This document shows, in pieces, positions 50,673-58,657 of a stretch of DNA of 64,000 nt. This DNA comes from CAMAVH01 sp046297835 (lineage in GTDB: Bacteria; Pseudomonadota; Alphaproteobacteria; SMXQ01), in contig JBKBHI010000008.1 of the NCBI GenBank assembly GCA_046297835.1, forward strand, positions 62,001 to 126,000, given 5' to 3'. Both the position numbers and the translations under genes were made by a program. Each line of letters opens with the position of its first letter. Positions within the stretch are counted from its first letter, which is position 1. The notes below the pieces were generated by a model. That model ran no database searches, was not told where the DNA came from, and saw only the letters and a list, made by a program, of their open reading frames with translations.

Positions 50673-51925
50673 CCGGCCGGATCGAACAGGCCGCGCTCGC
50701 GCCACGGCGAGCCGCCCGCCACCGGCCGCAACGCCGGATCGGGCCGCCATATCGCCGCTTCGGCCGCCGGCATCGGCCGGCCAATGAGATAGCCCTGGGC
50801 TTGGTCGCAGCCGACCTCGCGCAGGAACGCCAGCGCCTCGGCGCTTTCCACGCCCTCCGCCGTCACCCACAGGCCGAGGCTGTGGCCGAGATCGACGACC
50901 GACTTGATGACTGCCTGCGATTCTTCCGACGCCGCGGCCGTCATGACGAAAGAGCGGTCGACCTTCATTTCCGAGAACGGCAGGCGCACGAGTTGCAGCG
51001 CCGACGAATAGCCGGTGCCGAAATCGTCGATCGACAGGCTGAAGCCCTTAAGGCGCAGCCGCGTCAGAAGATCGAGCGCCGTCACCGGATCGCGCATGGC
51101 GCTGGTCTCGGTCAGCTCGAAAATCAACCGATCAGGCGCGATGGCGCGGTCGGCGCAACGCTCGGCGATGCGGTCGGCGAAGCTGATGTCGTTCAGGCTC
51201 GAAGCCGACAGGTTGACCGACAGCGGCAGGCCGGCGCACGGCCCGTCGCACGCAGCCAGCCAATCGAGCGCCAGATCGAAGATGCGCTCGCTCAGCGAGT
51301 CGATCAGGCCGACGCGCTCGGCGAGCGGGATGAACCGGTCCGGCAGGACCAGAGTTCCGTCCGGCCGGCGCCAGCGCGCCAGACCTTCGTAGCCCGCCAA
51401 CTCGCCCGTGAGGCACACGATCTTCGGCTGGAAGAACAGCTCGAACTGTTGGGCCTCGATCCCGAGCCTAATGTCCTCGACGCCGATCGACGGCCCGACG
51501 GCTACGCTCTGGACCGGCTCCGGCGTCGCCGCCGGCTTGGCGCGCAGGCAGTCGCGCAGGGCAGATGGCGCGAACGGCTTGTTCAGCACGCCGATGATGT
51601 TCAGCCCGTGCTCCGATGCCGAGCGTTGCGCGGCGCTCACCACGCGGCTGCCTGTGCCGCTCATGATGATGAGTCCGGAGCGGCAGCCGCGCATGCCGAG
51701 ATTGCGCATCACCTCGATGCCGTCCATGTCGGGCAGGATCAGGTCGAGCACGATATGGCTCGGGCGCCATTCGGCGAGCTCGCGGAAGAAATCGTCCGGG
51801 CAGGCCGCCGCCCGCCACAGGAAGCCCTCGCTCTCGGCGATGAAGCCGATCATCTGGCTGATCGAAACGTCGTCGTCGAGCACGAGAAGCCTGCTATCGG
51901 CCCCGGCGCGGATGCGCTCAGCCAT
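50669..51925 (-). CDS. REC-EAL protein (response regulator with c-di-GMP phosphodiesterase domain)
   Basis: This 418-residue protein has a receiver domain (residues 1-125, phosphoacceptor Asp61 in VLDLILPDMDG, Lys116 in NKPF) and an EAL domain (about 150-400). The EAL motif itself reads EGL (E180-G181-L182); DDFGTGYSS at 300-308 and EMKVDRSF are intact, so degradation of c-di-GMP remains possible. The ATG at 51925 overlaps the end of the histidine kinase gene by 8 nt, so kinase and REC-EAL are translationally coupled and likely partners. Confidence 0.92.
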   Translation of the reverse strand: MAERIRAGADSRLLVLDDDVSISQMIGFIAESEGFLWRAAACPDDFFRELAEWRPSHIVLDLILPDMDGIEVMRNLGMRGCRSGLIIMSGTGSRVVSAAQRSASEHGLNIIGVLNKPFAPSALRDCLRAKPAATPEPVQSVAVGPSIGVEDIRLGIEAQQFELFFQPKIVCLTGELAGYEGLARWRRPDGTLVLPDRFIPLAERVGLIDSLSERIFDLALDWLAACDGPCAGLPLSVNLSASSLNDISFADRIAERCADRAIAPDRLIFELTETSAMRDPVTALDLLTRLRLKGFSLSIDDFGTGYSSALQLVRLPFSEMKVDRSFVMTAAASEESQAVIKSVVDLGHSLGLWVTAEGVESAEALAFLREVGCDQAQGYLIGRPMPAAEAAIWRPDPALRPVAGGSPWRERGLFDPAG

Positions 51926-54185
51926 TGTCCAGCGCCTCGCGGATCTTGCGCGCCAGTTCCTGACGGCGGTAAGGCTTGCCGAGGAAGCGCAGGCCGGCGT
52001 CGAGCCGGCCATGATGCACGATGGCGTTTTCCGTGTAGCCGGAGGTGAACAGCACCTTGAGGCCGGGAAGCATTTCGAGAGCGCGGTCGGCAAGCTGGCG
52101 GCCGTTCATGCCGCCCGGCATGACGATGTCGGTGAACAGCAGGTCGAAGCCCGGCCGCTCGCGCAGCGCATCGAGCGCCGCCGGCCCGTTGGCGACGGCA
52201 GTCACGTCGTAGCCCAAGCCGCGCAGCATGGTCTCGGCGCTTTGGCGCACCAACGCGTCGTCCTCGACGACGAGCAGCCGCTCATGGCCGCCCGGCGTCG
52301 CGGCGCCTTCAGCGGAGGGCGCGTCGGCGCTGGCCGGCTCGTCGACCGCGCGCGGCAGATACATCTTGATCGTCGTGCCCTGCCCAAGCTCGGAATAGAT
52401 TTTCACATGGCCGTTCGACTGCTTGATGAAGCCGTAGACCATGCTGAGGCCGAGGCCGGTGCCCTTGCCGAATTCCTTGGTGGTGAAGAACGGATCGAAC
52501 ACTCGGTCGATGTTTTCCGGCGCAATACCGACGCCCGTGTCGGAAATCGCCACCATCACGTAATCGCCGGGCGCCGCGCTCGGGTTGGCGGCGGCGTAAT
52601 CGTCGTCCAGGCGGGCCGGCGCCGTCTCGATCGTCAAGCGCCCGCCCTTGGGCATCGCGTCGCGCGCGTTGATGCAAAGATTGAGCACCGCGCTTTCGAT
52701 CTGGCCGGGGTCGATCATCGCCTGCCAGCCGCCGCCCGCCAGCGACATCTCGATGTCGATGTCTTCGCGCAGCGTGCGGCGGAGCAGCGCGTCCATATCG
52801 CGCAGCAATCGATCGACGTCGGTCGGTTTTGGCTGCAGCGCCTGACGGCGCGCGAAGGCGAGCAGCCGGTGCGTCAGCTCCGCGCCTCTGATCGCCGCCG
52901 TCCGTGTCATCTCCGTCAGCATCCGCAACCGGCTCTCGGCCGGCAGCGTTTCGAGCAGCAATTCCGTATTGCCGAGGATCACGGTCAGCAGATTGTTGAA
53001 ATCGTGCGCCACGCCGCCGGTGAGCTGGCCGACCGATTCGAGCCGCTGCGCCTGCTCGAACTGTTCGGCGACCATCAATTTCTCGGTGATGTCGGTGTTG
53101 ATCGCCAGGATCGAGCGCGGCTCCCCCGCGTCGTCGCGCACCAGCGTCCAATGGCCTTCGACGGTCATCGGCCTGCCGTCACGACGTTTTTGACGGATCT
53201 GCCCGCCCCACTCGCCATGGGCCAAAACATGGGCGCGCGCGGCCTGAAAAGGCCGGGCGTCGTCGTAGAGCAATTCGTCGATCCTCTGGCCGAGCGCCTC
53301 CTCGGCGCGCCAGCCGTACATCCGCTCCGCGCCCTTGTTCCAATAGAGAATGCGGTTGTCGAGCGAGCGGACGATGATCGCGTCGCGCGCCTGATCGAGC
53401 AGCGCCCCCTGCTGGCGCAACGTCTCGCGGTTGGTGCGGCGCTCGGTGACATCGCGGAAATACACCGCCAAACCTTCGGCCGAGGGATAGGCGTTGATCT
53501 CGAACCAAGTCTCCAGCGGCGAGTAATAAAGTTCGAAATTTTGCGCGACGCCGCTCTCGATGGCGCGCCGATATTCATCATGGAGCGACGAATCGCGCGC
53601 TTCGGGAAACTCCTCCCACACGTTCTTGCCGATTAGGTCAGCGCGGTCGCGACGCAGGAAGCGCTGGGCTTGTCTGTTAAGGAAAGAGAACCGCCATTGG
53701 CGGTCGAGCATGTAGAAGCCGTCGCTGATGCTTTCCAGTGTCGCCGTCAGCTTCTCGGCGGTGCGGCCCAACTGGACTTCCGCGCGCTTGCGATCGTCGA
53801 TGTCGATCGCCGCGCCATACCAGCGCAGCAGCCGTCCCGCGGCGTCGCGCACCGGCTTGGCGGTGATGAAATGCCAGCGATAGACGCCGTCGGCACGGCG
53901 AAACCGCGACTCCGCGGCATAATCGCGGCCCGTCTCTTGCGCCTGCAGCCATAACGCGACGCAGCGCGGCCTGTCGTCGGGATGTTTAGCGCCGAACCAA
54001 TCTTCGTTGGCGTCGCCACAACCCGGCCCGCCGAGATAGTCGTAGAAGGCGCGGTTGATGTAGGCGATCTTGCCGTCGTTTCCGACGGCGCAGACGATCT
54101 GCGGCAGAGCATCGGCAAGCTGGCGCAGATCTTCATCGTCCGCAATCGACGCCGGTCGGGATGGCTGCTGCTCGCCTTGCCTCAC
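51918..54185 (-). CDS. Hybrid sensor histidine kinase (three PAS, HisKA, HATPase, REC)
   Basis: This 755-residue kinase starts with GTG and has AGGGGG upstream. PAS domains lie at about 20-130, 145-250 and 260-370. HisKA has phosphoacceptor His394 (GVAHDFNNLLT); HATPase boxes follow (NLCINARDAMPKGG, GIAPENIDRVFDPF, GTGLGLSM). A C-terminal receiver lies at about 640-755 with the phospho-Asp in LLFTDIVMPGG. There are no membrane segments, so it is a cytosolic sensor. Its partner REC-EAL gene overlaps downstream. Confidence 0.93.
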   Translation of the reverse strand: MRQGEQQPSRPASIADDEDLRQLADALPQIVCAVGNDGKIAYINRAFYDYLGGPGCGDANEDWFGAKHPDDRPRCVALWLQAQETGRDYAAESRFRRADGVYRWHFITAKPVRDAAGRLLRWYGAAIDIDDRKRAEVQLGRTAEKLTATLESISDGFYMLDRQWRFSFLNRQAQRFLRRDRADLIGKNVWEEFPEARDSSLHDEYRRAIESGVAQNFELYYSPLETWFEINAYPSAEGLAVYFRDVTERRTNRETLRQQGALLDQARDAIIVRSLDNRILYWNKGAERMYGWRAEEALGQRIDELLYDDARPFQAARAHVLAHGEWGGQIRQKRRDGRPMTVEGHWTLVRDDAGEPRSILAINTDITEKLMVAEQFEQAQRLESVGQLTGGVAHDFNNLLTVILGNTELLLETLPAESRLRMLTEMTRTAAIRGAELTHRLLAFARRQALQPKPTDVDRLLRDMDALLRRTLREDIDIEMSLAGGGWQAMIDPGQIESAVLNLCINARDAMPKGGRLTIETAPARLDDDYAAANPSAAPGDYVMVAISDTGVGIAPENIDRVFDPFFTTKEFGKGTGLGLSMVYGFIKQSNGHVKIYSELGQGTTIKMYLPRAVDEPASADAPSAEGAATPGGHERLLVVEDDALVRQSAETMLRGLGYDVTAVANGPAALDALRERPGFDLLFTDIVMPGGMNGRQLADRALEMLPGLKVLFTSGYTENAIVHHGRLDAGLRFLGKPYRRQELARKIREALDNG

Positions 54186-54346
54186 CGTTCCCCCTGATGA
54201 TCATGAACCGATCAGGGAACTATACTAAACAAATACGGCGCGAACGGCCAGCCGCGATATCTTCTTTCCAATTGAACATGGCGCGGCAGCACAACTTTTA
54301 CGTGTGATAACGCGGCTTTGACGCCGCATCTGGCGCCGCTGCGGCG

Positions 54347-55108
54347 TCAATGAAGAATGGCCGCACCTCGCGTCTTATGCTCGGCGCAAGTCTCCGATTC
54401 TTCGGCGAGATGAAGATACTGCGGATCGAACATCCCGAGGTCTTGCAAGCGGGAAAGATCGAGAATCTCCAGCCGCCGGCGTTTCAAGCGGATCAGCTTG
54501 TCGCGCCGCAAGTTCTGCAGCATCCGATTCACATGCACGGGCGACAAACCGAGAATGTCGGCAAGGTCGTCTTGCGTCGTCGGGAGAAAAGAGACGTCCG
54601 CTCGGCTCAATCCAGACGCCTGTCCGCGCGCCGCGATCTCGCAGAGAAAATGCGCCATGCGCTCCAGGCCGCTGCGCTTTCCGACGTTTAGCAACCATTC
54701 GCGCGAAATGGATTGCTCCACCAACATGGTCCACCACAGTCCGGACATCACATTGCCTGCCTGGCAAATCATTTTGCGTAGCGCGCCCTGGGTCAGGTAC
54801 GCCAGCTTCGACGGCGCGAGCGCGATAATGCCGTAATCGCCGCGCTCGATGAACAGCCCCTGCAAATGGAACATATCCCCCGGCAGCAGACAGCTCAGTA
54901 TCTGTCGCCGTCCGTCGGCTAAAGTCTTATAGGCGCAGAGAAAGCCGCTCAGTACGATGCCGATCTCGCGAAGCGGCATGCCTTCGAGCTGGATGGTTTC
55001 ATGAATAGCGCAGTCTTGCGACGGGCCGACCGCCGTCGTCATTTCGTTGCGCTCGTCCGCATTGAGCGGGGCCGCGTTCGCGAGACGGTCGAAAAGACGC
55101 TCAAGCAT
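54347..55108 (-). CDS. Crp/Fnr-family transcriptional regulator
   Basis: This 253-residue regulator has a cyclic-nucleotide-binding fold at about 30-150 and a Crp-type HTH near residues 185-220 (TTQDDLADILGLSPVHVNRMLQNL). No N-terminal cysteine cluster for an Fe-S group is present, so it is not an FNR-type O2 sensor. It has the sequence pattern of the Crp group common in alphaproteobacteria. It lies 213 nt from, and divergent to, the ECF sigma gene. The start at 55108 is preferred over 55171. Confidence 0.9.
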   Translation of the reverse strand: MLERLFDRLANAAPLNADERNEMTTAVGPSQDCAIHETIQLEGMPLREIGIVLSGFLCAYKTLADGRRQILSCLLPGDMFHLQGLFIERGDYGIIALAPSKLAYLTQGALRKMICQAGNVMSGLWWTMLVEQSISREWLLNVGKRSGLERMAHFLCEIAARGQASGLSRADVSFLPTTQDDLADILGLSPVHVNRMLQNLRRDKLIRLKRRRLEILDLSRLQDLGMFDPQYLHLAEESETCAEHKTRGAAILH

Positions 55109-55286
55109 TGAACTGGCCTTCCTGTTATGGAACTCGACTGTAAGTGGCTCCCGCTGAACTCCCAGTGTCAAATAAGAGCCTCATTCACAACCTTAAGATG
55201 TAGATGACGAAAGCACTCCCTCAAAAGGGTAGGCGGCGCCTTTTTTAACTTATGACAGTGAGAGAATGCGTAGGTATTCATAATCT

Positions 55287-55320
55287 CGCTTCTCCAAACC
55301 TTGTGAACAAAGGAGAAGCG
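55287..55320 (+). promoter_or_regulatory. Hairpin sequestering the Shine-Dalgarno site of the ECF sigma gene
   Basis: CGCTTCTCC (55287-55295) pairs perfectly with GGAGAAGCG (55312-55320) over a 16-nt loop. The stem includes most of the ribosome site AGGAG (55311-55315) that lies 6 nt before the ATG at 55322. In RNA this would hide the site, as in translational control or RNA thermometers. Confidence 0.6.
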
Positions 55321-55321
55321 C

Positions 55322-55900
55322 ATGTTTGATGGACCCGAATTGGTCGAACAGCTTCCCTATCTTCGCCGCATGGCCCACGCCCTGACCAAGAACCGGGCCG
55401 ACGCCGATGATCTCGCCCAAAGCTGTCTCGAGCGCGCCATCGTCTATCAGCACCAGTTCATGCCCGGAACCAACCTGCGCGGGTGGCTGCTCGCCATCAT
55501 GCATAACCTGTTCATCGACACGGTGCGCCGCGCCAAGCGGCAGCGGGAAAATTCGGAATCGGCGCAAGCCTTCCTCGGCGGACTTTATACGCCGGACAAT
55601 CAGGACCATTCGCTGCAACTCGGGGAATTGCAGCGGGCCATGGCGCAATTGCCGATCGAGCAATACACGACGCTCATCCTCGTGGTGCTCGAGAACATGA
55701 GCTACGAGGAAGCGGCCTATGTGACGAAAGTGCCGGTCGGGACCATCCGCTCGCGCCTGTCACGCGCGCGCGCCAGCATCGCGCGCCATCTGGAAGGCGA
55801 CTGCCGCGCCGACGCGCCGGCCCGTCCCAAGCTGCGGCGGCGTCATCATTCTCTGCCCTCGGTCGGGGTGGCGCCCATAGGCATCGACTTCGGAAAGTAA
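55322..55900 (+). CDS. ECF-family RNA polymerase sigma factor
   Basis: This 192-residue sigma factor has region 2 (ALTKNRADADDLAQSCLERA and GTNLRGWLLAIMHNLFIDTV) and region 4 (PIEQYTTLILVVLENMSYEE, then VPVGTIRSRLSRARASI). A short basic extension follows. It has the look of the alphaproteobacterial EcfG or related ECF groups, but no nepR or phyR gene is adjacent, so the exact group is open. Its SD is inside a hairpin. It is convergent with manganese catalase, whose promoter carries a perfect EcfG motif. Confidence 0.92.
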   Translation: MFDGPELVEQLPYLRRMAHALTKNRADADDLAQSCLERAIVYQHQFMPGTNLRGWLLAIMHNLFIDTVRRAKRQRENSESAQAFLGGLYTPDNQDHSLQLGELQRAMAQLPIEQYTTLILVVLENMSYEEAAYVTKVPVGTIRSRLSRARASIARHLEGDCRADAPARPKLRRRHHSLPSVGVAPIGIDFGK

Positions 55901-55902
55901 AA

Positions 55903-55932
55903 AGGGCGGCCCGTCGGGCCGCCCTCTCTTTT
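55903..55932. terminator. Bidirectional intrinsic terminator
   Basis: A 10-bp perfect stem AGGGCGGCCC/GGGCCGCCCT with a GTC loop and CTCTTTT after it lies between convergent sigma and catalase genes. An AAAA run on the other side serves the opposite direction. Confidence 0.85.
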
Positions 55933-55954
55933 GCGCGGATGGGATTAATGCGCG

Positions 55955-56845
55955 CTAGCTGCGGCGCTTGCGCGGCGCGGTCTCCGCGCCATCGCCGCCG
56001 AGCTCCGCGCCCGTCACCGGATCGTCTTCCAGATCGGACGCCAGTCGCTCGGTCATCTGATCGAACAGCTCCTGGTCCTGGGTTTCCATCTCGACATCGG
56101 CCGTGCCGTCGCCGCCGTCCACCGCCATGGACTGCGCGATATCTTCGACGCGTTCCCACTTCTCGCCGCTGTTCCACGGGCCTTCGCCCTCCTCGCCGGC
56201 GGACAGCTTGTAGTATTTATGGGTATATTCCGGCTCGCCGGGCAGCTTACCCGGCGGGAAATTGGCGTCGATGGAATAGAGCGCCTTCTCGAACGACTTC
56301 TGATGGGCGATCTCGCGCGTCATCAGGAAGCCGAGCGACTGCTTCAGATCGGGGTCGTCCGTCGCGTTGATCAGCCGCTCGTAGATGATCTTGGCGCGCG
56401 ATTCCGCCGCGATATTGGAACGCAGATCGGCGGTCGGCTCGCCGATCGTGTCGATATAAGCCGCCGTCCAGGGTGCGCCGCCGGAATTGATGAGGCCGGG
56501 GCCGCCATAGAGCAGCGACGTCGTATGGCTCTCGCCGCCATGGAACACGTCGCTGAGCAACGCGCCAACCTCGGCGCCTTCCGCCATCTTCCCTTTCGTG
56601 CCTTTCGTCAGCATCACGATGATGTTGCCGATGATTTCAAGATGGCTCAGTTCCTCGGTGGCGATGTCGAACAGCATATCTTTGCGGTTGGGGTCGCTTT
56701 CGCCGAGCGCTTGCGTGAAATAGCGCATCGCCGCGGCGAGCTCGCCCTGCGGGCCGCCGAACTGCTCCAGCATGATGCTGGCGAGCCGCGGGTCCGGCTG
56801 CGCGACGCGCACCGTGTGCATCAGTGTCTTGTTGTGCATGAACAT
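55955..56845 (-). CDS. Manganese catalase
   Basis: This 296-residue non-heme catalase has all dimanganese ligands: Glu35, Glu65 and His68 (EELSHLE), Glu148 and His181 (REIAHQKSFE). It breaks down H2O2 and is the type found in KatN and B. subtilis YdbD. It has an acidic C-terminal tail (about residues 235-290) that ends RKRRS. GAAGGGAG precedes the ATG. The EcfG consensus GGAAC-N16-CGTT is exact in its promoter. Confidence 0.95.
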   Translation of the reverse strand: MFMHNKTLMHTVRVAQPDPRLASIMLEQFGGPQGELAAAMRYFTQALGESDPNRKDMLFDIATEELSHLEIIGNIIVMLTKGTKGKMAEGAEVGALLSDVFHGGESHTTSLLYGGPGLINSGGAPWTAAYIDTIGEPTADLRSNIAAESRAKIIYERLINATDDPDLKQSLGFLMTREIAHQKSFEKALYSIDANFPPGKLPGEPEYTHKYYKLSAGEEGEGPWNSGEKWERVEDIAQSMAVDGGDGTADVEMETQDQELFDQMTERLASDLEDDPVTGAELGGDGAETAPRKRRS

Positions 56846-56880
56846 GGTCAGTCTCTCCCTTCTGAAAGCATGTCGCCCTC

Positions 56881-56905
56881 AACGGACCGCGTCGCGCGAC
56901 GTTCC
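56881..56905 (-). promoter_or_regulatory. EcfG-type promoter for manganese catalase
   Basis: GGAAC (56901-56905) and CGTT (56881-56884) on the minus strand with exact 16-nt spacing lie 35 nt before the catalase ATG. It is an exact match to the alphaproteobacterial general stress consensus. Confidence 0.75.
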
Positions 56906-57148
56906 TGATTTATTTCTCGTCCACGACGATGCCTCATCGCCGCCGCCGCTGAAGCGCGCCTCGCCTAGGGGGAGCATTCGTGCCGTCCTTGATGCGCCCC
57001 GCCGCGCCAGCCTCCCTCTTGCCGCCGCTCCCCCTGGCGAAACGCGCCTGCCTTCGCGCCGCATTTTTCTGGCCCGCCGCCGCGCCAGCGGCTAGCCTTC
57101 GGGCATGGGGAGGCGCGTCCAAGCGCCGCGACACACAAGGGGGACGAC

Positions 57149-58342
57149 ATGGCCAGCCTGGCGCGCTGCTACAACATCCACGACCTGCGGCTGCGGGCCA
57201 AAAGCTTCCTGCCCAAAGGCATTTTCGAATATGTCGATCGCGGCGCGGAGGACGAGGTCGCCGTCGTCGAGAATCTCGAAGCGTTCAAGCGCATCAAGCT
57301 GAAGACGCATTTCATGGTCGATCTGCGCAAGATGGACCTGGGCACGACGATCTTCGGCAAGCGCTGGAGCTTCCCCTACGCCGTGTCGCCGACCGGCACC
57401 ACGGGCCTCTTGTGGTACCAGGGCGAGATCGTGCTCGCCAAAGCCTGCGGGAAACACGGCATCCCCTTCACGCTCGGCACCAACGCCATCACCTCGATCG
57501 ACGAGGTCATGCGCGCCTGCCCAGAGACCAACATCTGGTTCCAACTCTACATGTGGAGCGAGGAGGAGGATTCCTACGCGCTGGTGCGCCGCGCGCGCGA
57601 CGCCGGCTGCCAGACGCTGATCGTCACCATCGACGGCGCGCTCGGCAACAACCGCGAATACAACAAGCGCAACGGCTTCTCCGTGCCCTTCACGCTGTCG
57701 GCGCGCTCGGCCTACGACATGCTGACCCATCCGCGCTGGTTCGCCGGCGTGCTCGGGCGCTACGTGCTCAACAACGGCATGCCGACGCACGAGAACTATC
57801 CCGAGCGCTACCGCCACCGCATCACGACCAGGACCAGCGGCAACCCGATGCGCCACCGGGCGATGACCTGGGCAGACATCAGCAAGCTGCGCGAATTCTG
57901 GAACGGCCCGTTGGTGGTCAAGGGCATCCTGCGCCCCGAAGACGCCGAAGCCGCGATCCAGGCCGGGGCGGACGGCATCGTCGTCTCCAACCACGGCGGC
58001 CGCGCGCTCGATTCGGCCATCCCGACCATCGACATGCTGCCGCAGATCGCCGCCGTGGTGAACAAGCGCGCGCTGATCTTCCTCGACAGCGGCATCCGGC
58101 GCGGCGGCGACATCGTGAAAGCGCTGGCGCTCGGGGCCGACGCGGTGATGGCCGGCCGGCCGACGCTCTACGGCATCGGCGCCGGCGGTCAGGCCGGCGG
58201 CGAGAAGGCGCTCGCGATCATGCACAAGGAGTTCGAGAAGGTGATGGCCTATGTCGGCTGCCGCAGCCTCGCCGAGTTGTCGCCGGACGTGCTGGCCTAC
58301 CCGCCGCGCGGGCTGCCGGCGCGCGGTTTGGCCGCAGAATAG
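57149..58342 (+). CDS. FMN-dependent alpha-hydroxy acid dehydrogenase (LldD-like)
   Basis: This 397-residue TIM-barrel flavoprotein of the LldD/glycolate oxidase family has FDYVDGGAED-like FEYVDRGAEDE near residue 26, catalytic His in VVSNHGGRALD, Lys in VVKGIL and Arg in SGIRRGGD. It oxidises L-2-hydroxyacids such as lactate or mandelate; the loop SAIPTIDML differs from the classic GAPSS of LldD, so the substrate is open. The 303 nt between this gene and the catalase start hold only the EcfG-type promoter. The longer upstream frame from 56980 is rejected. Confidence 0.88.
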   Translation: MASLARCYNIHDLRLRAKSFLPKGIFEYVDRGAEDEVAVVENLEAFKRIKLKTHFMVDLRKMDLGTTIFGKRWSFPYAVSPTGTTGLLWYQGEIVLAKACGKHGIPFTLGTNAITSIDEVMRACPETNIWFQLYMWSEEEDSYALVRRARDAGCQTLIVTIDGALGNNREYNKRNGFSVPFTLSARSAYDMLTHPRWFAGVLGRYVLNNGMPTHENYPERYRHRITTRTSGNPMRHRAMTWADISKLREFWNGPLVVKGILRPEDAEAAIQAGADGIVVSNHGGRALDSAIPTIDMLPQIAAVVNKRALIFLDSGIRRGGDIVKALALGADAVMAGRPTLYGIGAGGQAGGEKALAIMHKEFEKVMAYVGCRSLAELSPDVLAYPPRGLPARGLAAE

Positions 58343-58459
58343 CCGTCTGGCCCAGATAACGGCGGCGAAGCCATCCGCAAGGAGGCTGCGCCCGCGCCGC
58401 CGCGACACCGACGAAAATGGCGGATTCCCGCCAATTTCGCCCTTCCTCGCCCCTTCGAT

Positions 58460-58488
58460 TGACAGGGCAGGACGCGCCCTTTACAACG
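58460..58488 (+). promoter_or_regulatory. Sigma-70 promoter of tRNA-Ser
   Basis: A perfect TTGACA (58460-58465), a 17-nt spacer and TACAAC (58483-58488, 4 of 6) lie about 75 nt upstream of the tRNA. Confidence 0.6.
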
Positions 58489-58500
58489 GCGAACCCCTGG

Positions 58501-58525
58501 GAACGGCTGGTTTTTTGGCCCGTTT
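58501..58525 (+). promoter_or_regulatory. EcfG-type motif before tRNA-Ser
   Basis: GGAAC (58501-58505), N16 and CGTT (58522-58525), all exact, lie 40 nt before the tRNA gene. If active it would add a stress-inducible promoter to the tRNA. A chance match is possible. Confidence 0.4.
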
Positions 58526-58564
58526 TCAGGATGGCAGCCAGGCTCTTCGGGGCCTTCCGCGTGA

Positions 58565-58657
58565 GGAGCGATGGCCGAGTGGCTGAAGGCGGCGGTTTGC
58601 TAAACCGTTATACGATCAAAAGTCGTATCGAGGGTTCGAATCCCTCTCGTTCCGCCA
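58565..58657 (+). tRNA. tRNA-Ser(GCU), CCA encoded
   Basis: This is a 93-nt class II tRNA. The acceptor stem GGAGCGA pairs with TCGTTCC (one G-T pair), followed by G-CCA. The anticodon GCT lies at 58599-58601 in loop TTGCTAA; there is a long variable arm and the T-loop GTTCGAATC is present. It reads AGC/AGU codons. The 3' half is the left attachment site of the element that follows; the recombinase reading frame runs antisense through 58608-58657. Confidence 0.97.

Noticed and set aside
49433..52048. Plus-strand open frame of 871 codons
   Set aside because: It covers an MFS gene in another frame and antisense parts of the REC-EAL gene; no domain is recognisable.
54191..54300. EcfG-type promoter for the hybrid kinase
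   Set aside because: Only GGAAA with an 18-nt spacing to CGTT is present, outside the accepted pattern.
55126..55152. GGAAC in the region between the Crp/Fnr and ECF sigma genes as an EcfG promoter
   Set aside because: No CGTT follows at 16 or 17 nt.
58608..58657. Recombinase C-terminal residues as a functional domain
   Set aside because: They are encoded by the antisense of tRNA-Ser and therefore reflect the attachment site and not a conserved protein domain.
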